From: [Enterobacter] lignolyticus SCF1
GTDB lineage: Bacteria > Pseudomonadota > Gammaproteobacteria > Enterobacterales > Enterobacteriaceae
Length of the DNA stretch: 64,000 nucleotides
Assembly (NCBI RefSeq): GCF_000164865.1
Contig: NC_014618.1
Span: 310,001 to 374,000 of the forward strand
Direction of reading: 5' to 3'
The position numbers were made by a program, and so were the translations under genes. Below the pieces are notes generated by a model. The model was not told where the DNA came from, searched no databases, and saw nothing but the letters and a program-made list of their open reading frames with translations. Within the stretch, counting starts at the first letter, position 1, and the number at the start of each line of letters is the position of its first letter. Shown piece by piece: positions 8,453 to 18,139 of this stretch.

Positions 8453-9340
8453 ATGTCTTCATCCCGTCCGGTGTTCCGATCCCGCTGGCTGCCCTATCTT
8501 CTGGTCGCGCCGCAGCTGGTCATCACCGTCATTTTCTTTATCTGGCCCGCAGGCGAGGCGCTGTGGTACTCGGTACAAAGCGTCGATCCGTTTGGGCTTT
8601 CCAGCCATTTTGTCGGCCTGGATAATTTCACCACGCTGTTTCGCGACAGCTACTATCTGGACGCCTTCTGGACCACCATCAAGTTCAGCAGCCTCGTGAC
8701 GTTCAGCGGGCTTCTGGTCTCGCTGTTTTTCGCCGCGCTGGTGGATTATGTCGTGCGCGGCAGACGCGTTTACCAGACGCTGATGCTGCTGCCGTACGCC
8801 GTCGCCCCGGCGGTGGCCGCCGTGCTGTGGATCTTCCTGTTTAACCCGGGACGCGGTCTGGTCACGCACTGGCTGGAAGGCATGGGCTACTACTGGAACC
8901 ACGCGCAAAACAGCGGCCAGGCGATGTTCCTGGTGGTATTCGCGTCGGTGTGGAAGCAGATTAGCTATAACTTCCTGTTTTTCTTCGCCGCGCTGCAGTC
9001 GATCCCGCGTTCGCTGATGGAGGCCGCCGCGATTGACGGCGCCGGGCCGGTGCGCCGCTTCTTTACGATTTCGCTGCCGCTGATAGCGCCGGTGAGCTTT
9101 TTCCTGCTGGTGGTGAACCTGGTGTACGCCTTCTTCGATACCTTCCCGGTGATCGACGCCGCGACGGCGGGCGGCCCGGTACAGGCCACGACCACGCTTA
9201 TCTACAAAATCTACCGTGAAGGGTTCGCCGGGCTGGATCTCTCCTCCTCCGCGGCGCAATCGGTGGTGCTGATGGCGTTGGTGATTGTGCTGACGGTGGT
9301 GCAGTTCCGCTATGTGGAAAGTAAGGTGCGTTATCAATGA
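8453..9340 (+). CDS. ugpA: Glycerol-3-phosphate ABC permease UgpA
   Basis: A 295-residue inner-membrane permease with six predicted helices. The MalF-type EAA loop, EAAAIDGAGPVRRFF, sits near residues 189-203. The ATG at 8453 (MSSSRPVFRSRW) is chosen to match the E. coli protein; the open frame extends seven codons upstream to a TTG with no support. It overlaps ugpE by ATGA. Confidence 0.95.
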   Translation: MSSSRPVFRSRWLPYLLVAPQLVITVIFFIWPAGEALWYSVQSVDPFGLSSHFVGLDNFTTLFRDSYYLDAFWTTIKFSSLVTFSGLLVSLFFAALVDYVVRGRRVYQTLMLLPYAVAPAVAAVLWIFLFNPGRGLVTHWLEGMGYYWNHAQNSGQAMFLVVFASVWKQISYNFLFFFAALQSIPRSLMEAAAIDGAGPVRRFFTISLPLIAPVSFFLLVVNLVYAFFDTFPVIDAATAGGPVQATTTLIYKIYREGFAGLDLSSSAAQSVVLMALVIVLTVVQFRYVESKVRYQ

Positions 9341-10182
9341 TTGAGAATCGTCGCGGGCTGACCTGGTTTAGCCACACTATGTTGATTCTGGGGATTGCGG
9401 TGATCCTGTTTCCGCTGTACGTCGCCTTTGTGGCGGCGACCCTGGATAACAAAGCCGTCTTCGAAACGCCGATGACGCTCATGCCAGGCGGGCATCTGCT
9501 GGAAAACATGACAACCATCTGGCTGCAGGGCGTGGGCGTGAACAGCGCGCCGTTCTGGCTGATGTTGCTCAACAGCTTCATCATGGCTTTTACCATCACG
9601 GTGGGCAAAATCGCCGTGTCGATGCTGTCGGCGTTCGCCATCGTCTGGTTTCGTTTTCCGCTGCGCAACCTGTTCTTCTGGATGATTTTTATCACCCTGA
9701 TGCTGCCGGTCGAGGTGCGTATTTTCCCGACGGTGGAGGTCATCGCTAACCTGAGGCTGCTCGACAGCTATACCGGGTTGACGCTGCCGCTGATGGCCTC
9801 CGCCACGGCGACCTTCCTGTTCCGGCAGTTCTTTATGACCCTGCCGGATGAACTGATGGAGGCGGCGCGTATCGACGGCGCATCGCCGATGCGTTTTTTT
9901 CGCGATATCGTGCTGCCGCTGTCGAAAACCAACCTGGCGGCGCTGTTTGTTATCACCTTTATCTACGGCTGGAACCAGTATCTGTGGCCGCTGCTTATCG
10001 TGACCAATGTCGATTTAGGCACGGCGGTGGCGGGCATCAAAGGCATGATTGCCACTGGCGAAGGCACCACCCAATGGAACCAGGTGATGGCGGCGATGTT
10101 GCTCACGCTCATCCCGCCGGTCATGATTGTTTTAGCCATGCAGCGCGCGTTCGTGCGTGGTTTAGTGGACAGTGAGAAATAA
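9337..10182 (+). CDS. ugpE: Glycerol-3-phosphate ABC permease UgpE
   Basis: A 281-residue permease and partner of UgpA, equal in length to E. coli UgpE. The EAA loop EAARIDGASPMRFFRDIVLP begins at residue 175, and there are six hydrophobic segments. It overlaps ugpA by four bases, and its stop is one base before the start of ugpC. Confidence 0.95.
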   Translation: MIENRRGLTWFSHTMLILGIAVILFPLYVAFVAATLDNKAVFETPMTLMPGGHLLENMTTIWLQGVGVNSAPFWLMLLNSFIMAFTITVGKIAVSMLSAFAIVWFRFPLRNLFFWMIFITLMLPVEVRIFPTVEVIANLRLLDSYTGLTLPLMASATATFLFRQFFMTLPDELMEAARIDGASPMRFFRDIVLPLSKTNLAALFVITFIYGWNQYLWPLLIVTNVDLGTAVAGIKGMIATGEGTTQWNQVMAAMLLTLIPPVMIVLAMQRAFVRGLVDSEK

Positions 10183-10183
10183 G

Positions 10184-11253
<1,070 letters not shown>

Positions 11254-11257
<4 letters not shown>

Positions 11258-11994
11258 GCAACTGGCCTTATCCCCGTATCGTCGCCCATCGCGGCGGCGG
11301 CAAACGCGCGCCGGAAAATACCCTGGCGGCGATCGACGTGGGGGCGCATTACGGCCACACGATGATTGAGTTTGACGCCAAGCTGTCGAAGGACGGGCAG
11401 ATTTTCCTGCTGCATGACGACAGCCTTGAGCGCACCAGCAACGGCTGGGGCATTGCCGGGGAGCTGGTGTGGGACGATTTGCTGAAGGTCGACGCCGGAA
11501 GCTGGTACAGCGGCGAGTTCAAAGGCGAACCGCTGCCGCTGCTTTCGCAGGTGGCCGGGCGCTGCCGCGAGCACGGCATGATGGCTAATATCGAAATCAA
11601 ACCTACCACCGGCACAGGGCCGCTGACCGGCAAAATGATTGCGCTGGCTGCCCGTGAGCTGTGGCAGGGGATGACGGCGCCGCTGCTGTCGTCATTTGAA
11701 ATCGACGCCCTTGAGGCGGCGCAGCAGGCTGTACCGGAGCTGCCGCGCGGTCTGCTGCTGGACGAATGGCGGGATGACTGGCGCGAACTCACCGCGCGGC
11801 TGGGCTGCGTGTCGATTCACCTGAACCACGCGCTGCTCGATGAGGCCCGGGTGCGTCTGCTGAAGGACGCGGGTCTGCATATTCTCGTCTATACCGTCAA
11901 CGCGCCCCAGCGGGCGGCAGAGCTGCTGCGCTGGGGAGTCGACTGCATTTGTACTGATGCGATTGACGTCATCGGCCCGGATTTCCAGGCCTGA
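11254..11994 (+). CDS. ugpQ: Cytoplasmic glycerophosphodiester phosphodiesterase UgpQ
   Basis: A 246-residue enzyme that hydrolyses glycerophosphodiesters to glycerol-3-phosphate and alcohol on the inner side of the Ugp transporter. GDPD-family motifs are visible: RIVAHRGGGKRAPENTL near the N-terminus (catalytic His-Arg), EFDAKLSKDG with acidic metal ligands, and the LLHDDSLERTSNG histidine. There is no signal peptide, unlike periplasmic GlpQ. It is the last gene of the Pho-controlled operon. Confidence 0.95.
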
Positions 11995-12002
11995 TCCCTT
12001 CC

Positions 12003-12020
12003 GGCCGCCGCCCGGCGGCC
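12003..12020. terminator. Hairpin between ugpQ and yhhA
   Basis: A perfect GC palindrome, GGCCGCCGCCCGGCGGCC, sits between the convergent genes ugpQ and yhhA. Only a weak T-rich tail follows (TCTAATTTT), so it is probably a modest bidirectional terminator. Confidence 0.6.
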
Positions 12021-12022
12021 GT

Positions 12023-12364
12023 CTAATTTTGCGGCAGCATGTGCTGCTGGCCGCTGGAGCCGCCGCCGTTGAGCATTCCGCCGTTGCTGTTAGGCAACAT
12101 CTGCTGGCCCGGCTGCAGGTCAATCACCCGCTGCTGATTGTTGTTCAGCTGCGACTGCAGACGCTGCTGCTGCATCTGCGACTGGTTTTGCACCTGCTGA
12201 TTCAGCATCCCTTGTTGTTGAATCTGCTGACTTTGCATCTGATTTTGCATCCGCTGCTGGCTGGGGATGATATATCCCGGCTGATTCGGATTGTTGGTCA
12301 CGTTCAGCGGCTGCGCGAGGACGGTAAACGGCAGTAACGCCGCAAGCAGTAAAAGTCGTTTCAT
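12023..12364 (-). CDS. yhhA: Glutamine-rich secreted protein YhhA (DUF2756)
   Basis: A 113-residue protein of unknown function. It has a clear signal peptide (MKRLLLLAALLPFTVLAQ, cleavage after A near residue 17) followed by PLNVTNNPNQPGYIIPSQQR. The mature part is dominated by Gln, Met and Asn (repeated Q-M-Q, Q-Q-Q and Q-N-Q), likely forming coiled coil or disorder, and it ends Q-Q-H-M-L-P-Q-N. It sits between ugpQ and ggt as in E. coli. As I recall, the E. coli homologue is about 146 residues, so this copy is shorter in its C-terminal third. The function is not known. Confidence 0.85.
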   Translation of the reverse strand: MKRLLLLAALLPFTVLAQPLNVTNNPNQPGYIIPSQQRMQNQMQSQQIQQQGMLNQQVQNQSQMQQQRLQSQLNNNQQRVIDLQPGQQMLPNSNGGMLNGGGSSGQQHMLPQN

Positions 12365-12487
12365 TTCCCTTTCCCCCTTGTGAGGTCTTCTTTAAGTTTA
12401 CCCCGCTTTCACCCAGCACGATGATTTTTTAAGCGTTGTGAACCAGGATTAAGCGGGAGCATAACCCCTTTCACCTGGAGAATAACA

Positions 12488-14239
12488 ATGATGAAACCAA
12501 GATTCTGGCGGTGGGTCGCCATTGCGGCATTAATGGCTGGCGGAACGTTCAGCGTGGCGGCCAACACGCCGCCGCCCGCAGCGCCACCGGTCTCCTACGG
12601 CGTTGAAGAGGACGTCTTTCACCCGGTTCGCGCCGCGCATGGGATGGTCGCTTCTGTCGATGCGATGGCGACCCAGGTTGGCGTCGATATCCTGAAGCAG
12701 GGCGGTAATGCGGTGGATGCCGCCGTGGCGGTTGGCTTCGCGCTGGCGGTGACCCACCCGCAGGCCGGAAACCTGGGCGGCGGCGGCTTTATGCTGCTGC
12801 GCACCAAAGACGGCAAAACCACGGCGATCGATTTTCGCGAAATGGCGCCGGCACAGGCCAGCCGCGATATGTTCCTCGACGCTCAGGGCAACCCTGACAG
12901 CAAAAAGTCGCTGACCTCGCATCTGGCCTCCGGGACGCCGGGGACGGTGGCCGGCTTCTCGCTGGCGCTGGAGAAATACGGCACGCTGCCGCTGAACAAG
13001 GTGATTCGCCCGGCGATGACGCTCGCCAAAGAGGGCTTTGTCGTGAACGATGCGCTGGCCGACGACCTGAAAATCTACGGCAGCGAGGTGATACCTCAAC
13101 ATGACAACAGCAAAGCCATCTTCTGGAAAAACGGCGAGCCGCTGAAAAAGGGCGACCGGCTGGTGCAGGCGAATCTGGCGAAAAGCCTGGAGCTTATCGC
13201 GGAAAACGGGCCCGACGCGTTCTATAAAGGGCCGATTGCCGATGAGATAGCCGCCGAGATGCAGAAAAACGGCGGGCTTATCACTAAAGAGGACCTGGCC
13301 GGTTATAAGGCAGTCGAGCGGACGCCCATCAGCGGTCAGTACCGCGGCTATGAGGTCTACTCCATGCCGCCGCCGTCCTCCGGTGGGATCCACATCGTGG
13401 AGATCCTCAATATTCTGGAAAACTTCGACATGAAGCAGTACGGCTTCGGCAGTGCGGACGCCATGCAGATCATGGCCGAGGCGGAAAAACATGCCTATGC
13501 CGATCGTTCTGAGTACCTGGGCGACCCGGATTTCGTCAAGGTGCCGTGGCAGGCGCTGACCAACAAGGCGTATGCAAAGGCGATAGCCGCGGAGATAGAC
13601 CTCAACAAAGCGAAACCCTCAAACCAGATCCGTCCGGGAAAACTGGCGCCGTATGAGAGCAACCAGACCACCCATTTTTCCGTGGTGGATAAAGACGGCA
13701 ATGCGGTGGCGGTCACCTACACGCTGAACACCACCTTCGGTACCGGCATCGTGGCGGGCAACAGCGGCATTCTGCTGAATAACGAGATGGACGACTTCTC
13801 GGCGAAGCCGGGGGTGCCGAACGTTTACGGACTTGTCGGCGGTGATGCTAACGCCGTGGGGCCGAAAAAGCGTCCGCTGTCGTCGATGTCGCCGACGATT
13901 GTGGTCAAGGACGGGAAAACCTGGCTGGTGACCGGCAGCCCTGGCGGCAGCCGTATCATCACCACCGTGCTGCAAATGGTGGTGAACACCATCGATTTTG
14001 GGATGAACGTAGCGGAAGCGACCAATGCGCCGCGCTTCCATCATCAGTGGCTGCCGGACGAGCTGCGCGTGGAGAAGGGCTTTAGCCCGGACACGGTAAA
14101 ACTGCTCGAGCAGAAGGGGCAGAACGTGGTGGTGAAAGAGGCGATGGGCAGCACGCAAAGCATTATGGCAGGGCCGGACGGCATGCTGTACGGCGCGTCC
14201 GATCCGCGCTCGGTGGATGACTTAACGGCGGGGTATTGA
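12488..14239 (+). CDS. ggt: Periplasmic gamma-glutamyltranspeptidase
   Basis: A 583-residue precursor of an N-terminal nucleophile hydrolase that cleaves glutathione and other gamma-glutamyl compounds in the periplasm. It has an N-terminal signal peptide ending V-A-A-N near residue 26. Autoprocessing occurs before Thr394 in E-S-N-Q-T-T-H-F-S-V, giving the large and small subunits. Substrate-site motifs PLSSMSPT and GSPGGSRI follow. The three-residue offset from E. coli Thr391 agrees with the three extra residues overall. A GGAG ribosome site precedes the ATG at 12488. Confidence 0.96.
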   Translation: MMKPRFWRWVAIAALMAGGTFSVAANTPPPAAPPVSYGVEEDVFHPVRAAHGMVASVDAMATQVGVDILKQGGNAVDAAVAVGFALAVTHPQAGNLGGGGFMLLRTKDGKTTAIDFREMAPAQASRDMFLDAQGNPDSKKSLTSHLASGTPGTVAGFSLALEKYGTLPLNKVIRPAMTLAKEGFVVNDALADDLKIYGSEVIPQHDNSKAIFWKNGEPLKKGDRLVQANLAKSLELIAENGPDAFYKGPIADEIAAEMQKNGGLITKEDLAGYKAVERTPISGQYRGYEVYSMPPPSSGGIHIVEILNILENFDMKQYGFGSADAMQIMAEAEKHAYADRSEYLGDPDFVKVPWQALTNKAYAKAIAAEIDLNKAKPSNQIRPGKLAPYESNQTTHFSVVDKDGNAVAVTYTLNTTFGTGIVAGNSGILLNNEMDDFSAKPGVPNVYGLVGGDANAVGPKKRPLSSMSPTIVVKDGKTWLVTGSPGGSRIITTVLQMVVNTIDFGMNVAEATNAPRFHHQWLPDELRVEKGFSPDTVKLLEQKGQNVVVKEAMGSTQSIMAGPDGMLYGASDPRSVDDLTAGY

Positions 14240-14250
14240 TTCCTGGCTGA

Positions 14251-14281
14251 TTGCCGGACAGGCGTCCGCGCCGTCCGGCAA
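14251..14281. terminator. Hairpin between ggt and yhhY
   Basis: The arms TTGCCGGAC (14251-14259) and GTCCGGCAA (14273-14281) form a perfect 9-bp stem between two convergent genes. It resembles a REP unit and may serve both as repeat and as terminator. Confidence 0.6.
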
Positions 14282-14287
14282 GTTCAG

Positions 14288-14782
14288 TTAATGCGGTTTC
14301 ACCCGCGCCATGTAGTACGCGTCCACGTACTCACCGTCGCGCAGGGCAAACTGTTTGCCGGTGCCTTCGATTTCGAAACCGAACTTGCGATACAAAGCGA
14401 TTCCGGTAGCGTTATCGGTAAACACCGTCAGTTCGATGCGCTCGATGCGCAGCCAGTTGTCGCAAAGATTAATCATTTCTCGCATCAGCGCGCTGCCCAC
14501 GCCCTGATTTTGCACATCTGCCGCAATGCCAATACCAAAGGTTGCGACGTGGCTACGACGAGGGTTCTCCATGACATCCAGCACCAGATGCCCGACCACG
14601 TTGGAATCAATGCATGCGACTAGCTGCCGTCTTCCGGGCTTGCGCATGACCCTTTCATGCCACATGTCCATTGAAGGATGAGGAATTTGTAGCGTGGAGT
14701 GATACACATCGTGGTGAGCATTAATCTGACGTAAGGCATCTGCATCGCTGGCTTCGACGTGGCGTATCACTATGTCACTCAT
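14288..14782 (-). CDS. yhhY: GNAT acetyltransferase YhhY/AaaT
   Basis: A 164-residue GNAT protein. The acetyl-CoA motif is visible as GIAADVQNQGVGSALMREMI near residues 84-103, followed by the YRKFGFEIEGTG motif B region. In E. coli, YhhY (AaaT) acetylates the alpha-amino group of some amino acids such as phenylalanine and methionine. The start ATG at 14782 has a strong AAGGAG-type ribosome site. It neighbours ryhB as in E. coli, but the interval from ggt is compact, lacking the yrhA/yrhB and IS sequences I recall in K-12. Confidence 0.88.
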   Translation of the reverse strand: MSDIVIRHVEASDADALRQINAHHDVYHSTLQIPHPSMDMWHERVMRKPGRRQLVACIDSNVVGHLVLDVMENPRRSHVATFGIGIAADVQNQGVGSALMREMINLCDNWLRIERIELTVFTDNATGIALYRKFGFEIEGTGKQFALRDGEYVDAYYMARVKPH

Positions 14783-14882
14783 TCCTCATCTCCTTTTCGG
14801 TTAGTTGTCCCTTTTAACATCACCGAGAAGCGAAATGCCGTCAATACACATTTTTTGCAAAAAGTAGTAGACAGGTGCGAAT

Positions 14883-14901
14883 GATAATGATTATTATTAA
14901 C
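14883..14901 (+). promoter_or_regulatory. Fur box at the ryhB promoter
   Basis: The 19-mer at 14883-14901, G-A-T-A-A-T-G-A-T-T-A-T-T-A-T-T-A-A-C, agrees with the Fur consensus GATAATGATAATCATTATC at 16 of 19 positions by my count. It ends two bases before the inferred RNA start, so Fur bound here would block RNA polymerase. Confidence 0.85.
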
Positions 14902-14903
14902 TC

Positions 14904-15001
14904 GCGTTCAGGGAGACCCTTGCGGAGAACCTGAAAGCACGACATTGCTCACATTGCTTCCAGTATTATTTTTATAGCCAGCCTCGCGCTGGCTTTTTTT
15001 T
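14904..15001 (+). ncRNA. ryhB: Iron-responsive small RNA RyhB
   Basis: An Hfq-dependent antisense RNA that shuts down iron-using proteins during iron starvation. The sequence from 14904 follows E. coli RyhB closely: GCG-TCAGGGAGACCC, TGCGGAGAACCTGAAAGCAC and GACATTGCTCACATTGCTTC, which includes the conserved core that pairs with sodB and other targets. The end is a hairpin, GCCAGC (14977-14982) and GCTGGC (14988-14993), followed by eight T residues. The stretch before the hairpin (TATTATTTTTATA) is a few bases longer than in E. coli. It lies between yhhY and yhhX, the conserved position, with a Fur box just upstream. Confidence 0.95.
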
Positions 15002-15175
15002 CAGCCTGGTTTACTTGCCATTTTGTCCCCGGGAAGTGCTCGCCATCCTCACGTACGCGGAGTACGCTCCGGTGGCTGTGCGCTTTCCGTGAACAAACTG
15101 GCTGCGCCACCGACGGCAGATATCAGCCCGCATTTGCGCTAAGGTATCTTCAGACCACTGAAAAAGGACTGAATC

Positions 15176-16213
15176 ATGACTCTGCACTGCGCATTTATCG
15201 GGTTCGGTAAAAGTACCACCCGCTATCATCTTCCTTACGTTCTTAACCGCCGGGACCGCTGGCATGTGGCGCATATTTTCCGCCGTCACGCGAAGCCGGA
15301 GGAGCAGCATCCGCAGTACTCCCATATTCATTTCACCAGCGACCTGTACGAGGTGCTGGACGACCCGCAGGTCAAACTGGTCATCGTCTGCACCCACGCC
15401 GACAGCCATTTTGACTACGCCCGCCGCGCGCTGGAGGCGGGTAAAAACGTGCTGGTCGAGAAGCCGTTCACTCCGACGCTCACCGAGGCGAAAGTGCTGT
15501 TCGAGCTGGCGCAAAGCAAGGGTTTGACGGTCACGCCGTATCAAAACCGCCGCTTTGACTCCTGCTTCCTGACCGCCAAAAAAGCCATTGAGAGCGGTAA
15601 GCTTGGCGATATCGTCGAAATAGAGAGCCATTTTGACTACTACCGCCCGGTGGCGGAAAGCAAACCTGGCCTGCCGCAGGACGGCGCGTTCTACGGTCTT
15701 GGCGTGCATACCCTCGATCAAATCATCTCGCTGTTTGGCCGCCCGGACCACGTCGCCTATGACATCCGCAGCCTGCGCAACAGGGCGAATCCGGACGACA
15801 CCTTCGAAGCGCAGCTGTTCTACGGCAATCTGAAGGCCATCGTCAAAACCAGCCACCTGGTGAAAATCGAGTACCCGAAATTTATCGTGCACGGGACCAA
15901 AGGCTCGTTTGTGAAATACGGTATCGACCAGCAGGAAACCAGCCTCAAGGCGAACATCATGCCGGGCGAGCCGGGGTTTGCGGTGGACGATTCCGTCGGC
16001 GTGCTTGAGTATGTGAATGTCGACGGGGTGAGCGTGCGCGAAGAGATGGTGCCGGAGACCGGCGACTATGGCCGGGTCTATGATGCGCTGTACGAGACGC
16101 TGGTTAACGGCGCGCCAAATTACGTCAAGGAATCTGACGTTCTCACCAATCTTGAGATCCTCCAGCGCGGTTTCGAACAGCCGTCTCCGGCGACGATAGG
16201 CCTGTCAAAGTAG
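15176..16213 (+). CDS. yhhX: Gfo/Idh/MocA-family oxidoreductase YhhX
   Basis: A 345-residue NAD(P)-dependent oxidoreductase of unknown substrate. The N-terminal Rossmann fold begins TLHCAFIGFGKSTTRYHLPY, the conserved E-K-P loop appears as VLVEKPFTPTLTEA near residues 92-105, and the C-terminal alpha/beta domain carries GLGVHTLDQIISLFG with the usual histidine. The length equals E. coli YhhX. The start at 15176 has an AAGGA ribosome site seven bases upstream. It lies downstream of ryhB and upstream of yhhW. Confidence 0.92.
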   Translation: MTLHCAFIGFGKSTTRYHLPYVLNRRDRWHVAHIFRRHAKPEEQHPQYSHIHFTSDLYEVLDDPQVKLVIVCTHADSHFDYARRALEAGKNVLVEKPFTPTLTEAKVLFELAQSKGLTVTPYQNRRFDSCFLTAKKAIESGKLGDIVEIESHFDYYRPVAESKPGLPQDGAFYGLGVHTLDQIISLFGRPDHVAYDIRSLRNRANPDDTFEAQLFYGNLKAIVKTSHLVKIEYPKFIVHGTKGSFVKYGIDQQETSLKANIMPGEPGFAVDDSVGVLEYVNVDGVSVREEMVPETGDYGRVYDALYETLVNGAPNYVKESDVLTNLEILQRGFEQPSPATIGLSK

Positions 16214-16222
16214 TGCAGTAAG

Positions 16223-16259
16223 CTCCTCTGTTCTTATTCATATTTTTTGAACAGAGGAG
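16223..16259. terminator. Perfect 11-bp hairpin between yhhX and yhhW
   Basis: CTCCTCTGTTC (16223-16233) pairs perfectly with GAACAGAGGAG (16249-16259). The T-run lies in the loop, and only a weak tail (TCAATTTT) follows the stem. It is probably a terminator for yhhX, but its form is unusual. Confidence 0.55.
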
Positions 16260-16335
16260 TCAATTTTCACCCACTATCATCCTGAGCGGTTCGGGTCCAC
16301 ACTACATCCATCGAAACGAACACGGGGTGAACATC

Positions 16336-17031
16336 ATGATCTACTTACGCAAAGCAAACGAACGCGGTCACGCGAACCACGGCTGGCTGGACTCCTGGCA
16401 TACCTTCTCTTTCGCCAACTACTATGACCCGAACTTTATGGGGTTCTCGGCGCTGCGGGTGATCAACGATGACGTGATTGAGGCAGGCCAGGGTTTCGGC
16501 ACCCACCCGCACAAGGACATGGAAATTCTGACCTATGTGCTGGAAGGCGCGGTAGAGCACCAGGACAGCATGGGCAACAAAGAGCAGGTGCCTGCGGGCG
16601 AGTTCCAGATTATGAGCGCCGGTACCGGTATTCGTCACTCTGAGTACAACCCGAGCGACACCGCGCGTCTGCACCTGTACCAGATTTGGATCATTCCGCA
16701 GGAAAACGGCATTACGCCGCGCTACGAGCAGCGCCGCTTCGACGCCGCCCAGGGCAAACAGCTGGTGCTCTCGCCGGATGCCCGCGACGGTTCGCTGAAG
16801 GTGTACCAGGATATGGAGCTGTACCGCTGGGCGCTGGCGAAAGACGAGCAGTCGGTGCATCAGATTGCCGCTGACCGCCGGGTGTGGATCCAGGTCGTGA
16901 AAGGCAACGTGTCCATCAACGGCACGAAAGCGACCACCAGCGATGGCCTGGCCATCTGGGACGATCAGGCGATTTCGGTGCACGCCGACAGCGACAGCGA
17001 AATTCTGCTGTTCGACCTGCCGCCGGTCTGA
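16336..17031 (+). CDS. yhhW: Pirin-family quercetin 2,3-dioxygenase YhhW
   Basis: A 231-residue bicupin protein of the pirin family. E. coli YhhW binds one metal and degrades quercetin in vitro; its natural role is unknown. The four metal ligands are present at the expected positions: His57 and His59 (GTHPHKDMEI), His101 and Glu103 (IRHSEYNP). The ATG at 16336 (MIYLRKANERGH) gives the exact E. coli length; the open frame reaches a GTG three codons upstream that also serves as part of a GGGGTG ribosome site. Confidence 0.93.
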   Translation: MIYLRKANERGHANHGWLDSWHTFSFANYYDPNFMGFSALRVINDDVIEAGQGFGTHPHKDMEILTYVLEGAVEHQDSMGNKEQVPAGEFQIMSAGTGIRHSEYNPSDTARLHLYQIWIIPQENGITPRYEQRRFDAAQGKQLVLSPDARDGSLKVYQDMELYRWALAKDEQSVHQIAADRRVWIQVVKGNVSINGTKATTSDGLAIWDDQAISVHADSDSEILLFDLPPV

Positions 17032-17048
17032 TAATTCATAAATAAATA

Positions 17049-17081
17049 CCCAACCTTCCTTTTTGACAGGGGAAGGTTGGG
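17049..17081 (+). terminator. Terminator after yhhW
   Basis: CCCAACCTTCC (17049-17059) and GGAAGGTTGGG (17071-17081) form a perfect 11-bp stem, followed by CTTTG. It separates yhhW from gntR. Confidence 0.7.
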
Positions 17082-17134
17082 CTTTGTCCGTGATAAACTG
17101 AAAGAATGTCTCCCCGTTTATCACAGTCAGGACG

Positions 17135-18130
17135 ATGAAAAAGAAAAGACCCGTACTTCAGGATGTGGCCGATCGCGTCGGCGTGACCAAAATGACGGTC
17201 AGCCGGTTTTTACGTAACCCGGAACAGGTTTCCGTGGCGTTGCGTGGCAAGATAGCCGCCGCTCTTGATGAACTGGGTTATATCCCCAACCGCGCGCCCG
17301 ATATTCTCTCCAACGCCACCAGCCGCGCGATTGGCGTCCTGCTTCCCTCGCTCACCAACCAGGTGTTCGCAGAGGTGCTCAAGGGCATCGAAAGCGTCAC
17401 CGATGCGTACGGCTATCAGGCGATGCTGGCCCACTACGGCTATAAGCCGGAAATGGAAGAGGATCGGCTGGAGTCGATGCTGTCGTGGAATATCGACGGG
17501 CTTATTCTGTCGGAACGTACCCATACCGCCCGCACCCGCAAAATGATTGAGGTGGCGGGAATTCCGGTGGTGGAGTTGATGGACAGCCGGTCGCCGTGCC
17601 TTGATATCGCCGTCGGCTTCGATAACTTTGAGGCGGCGCGACAGATGACCGCCGCCATTATCGCCCGCGGTCATCGTCATATCGCCTATCTTGGCGCGCG
17701 TCTTGACGAACGTACTATCATGAAACAGCAGGGCTATGAGCAGGCGATGCGCGACTCGGGTCTGGTGCCTTATAGCGTGATGGTGGAGCAGTCCTCTTCT
17801 TACTCATCGGGTATTGAACTGATGCGCCAGGCGCGGCGGGAGTATCCGCAACTTGACGGTATCTTTTGTACCAACGATGACCTGGCGGTCGGCGCGGCGT
17901 TCGAATGTCAGCGCCTGGGTTTGAGCATTCCGGGCGATATGGCGATCGCCGGTTTCCACGGCCACGATATCGGTCAGGTGATGGAGCCGCGGCTAGCCAG
18001 CGTGCTGACGCCGCGTGAGCGGATGGGGCGCATTGGCGCAGAACGCCTGCTGGCGCGCATCCGTGGCGAAACCGTTACGCCAAAAATGTTAGATTTAGGT
18101 TTCACCTTGTCACCAGGCGGATCTATTTAG
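17135..18130 (+). CDS. gntR: Gluconate repressor GntR (LacI family)
   Basis: A 331-residue repressor of gluconate genes, released by gluconate. The N-terminal LacI-type helix-turn-helix is LQDVADRVGVTKMTVSRFLR near residues 8-27, with the hinge helix region PNRAPDILSNATSRAIGVLLP. The C-terminal periplasmic-binding-like domain includes the conserved FCTNDDLAVGA. Length and sequence match E. coli GntR. GntR-type operators occur before gntK (18211-18237) and before gntT (44634-44647 and 44774-44789) in this window. Confidence 0.96.
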   Translation: MKKKRPVLQDVADRVGVTKMTVSRFLRNPEQVSVALRGKIAAALDELGYIPNRAPDILSNATSRAIGVLLPSLTNQVFAEVLKGIESVTDAYGYQAMLAHYGYKPEMEEDRLESMLSWNIDGLILSERTHTARTRKMIEVAGIPVVELMDSRSPCLDIAVGFDNFEAARQMTAAIIARGHRHIAYLGARLDERTIMKQQGYEQAMRDSGLVPYSVMVEQSSSYSSGIELMRQARREYPQLDGIFCTNDDLAVGAAFECQRLGLSIPGDMAIAGFHGHDIGQVMEPRLASVLTPRERMGRIGAERLLARIRGETVTPKMLDLGFTLSPGGSI

Positions 18131-18139
18131 TCTGACAAG

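Noticed and set aside
15002..15175. Possible second small RNA or repeat between ryhB and yhhX
   Set aside because: No hairpin with T-run and no recognised repeat; it is most simply the yhhX promoter and leader.
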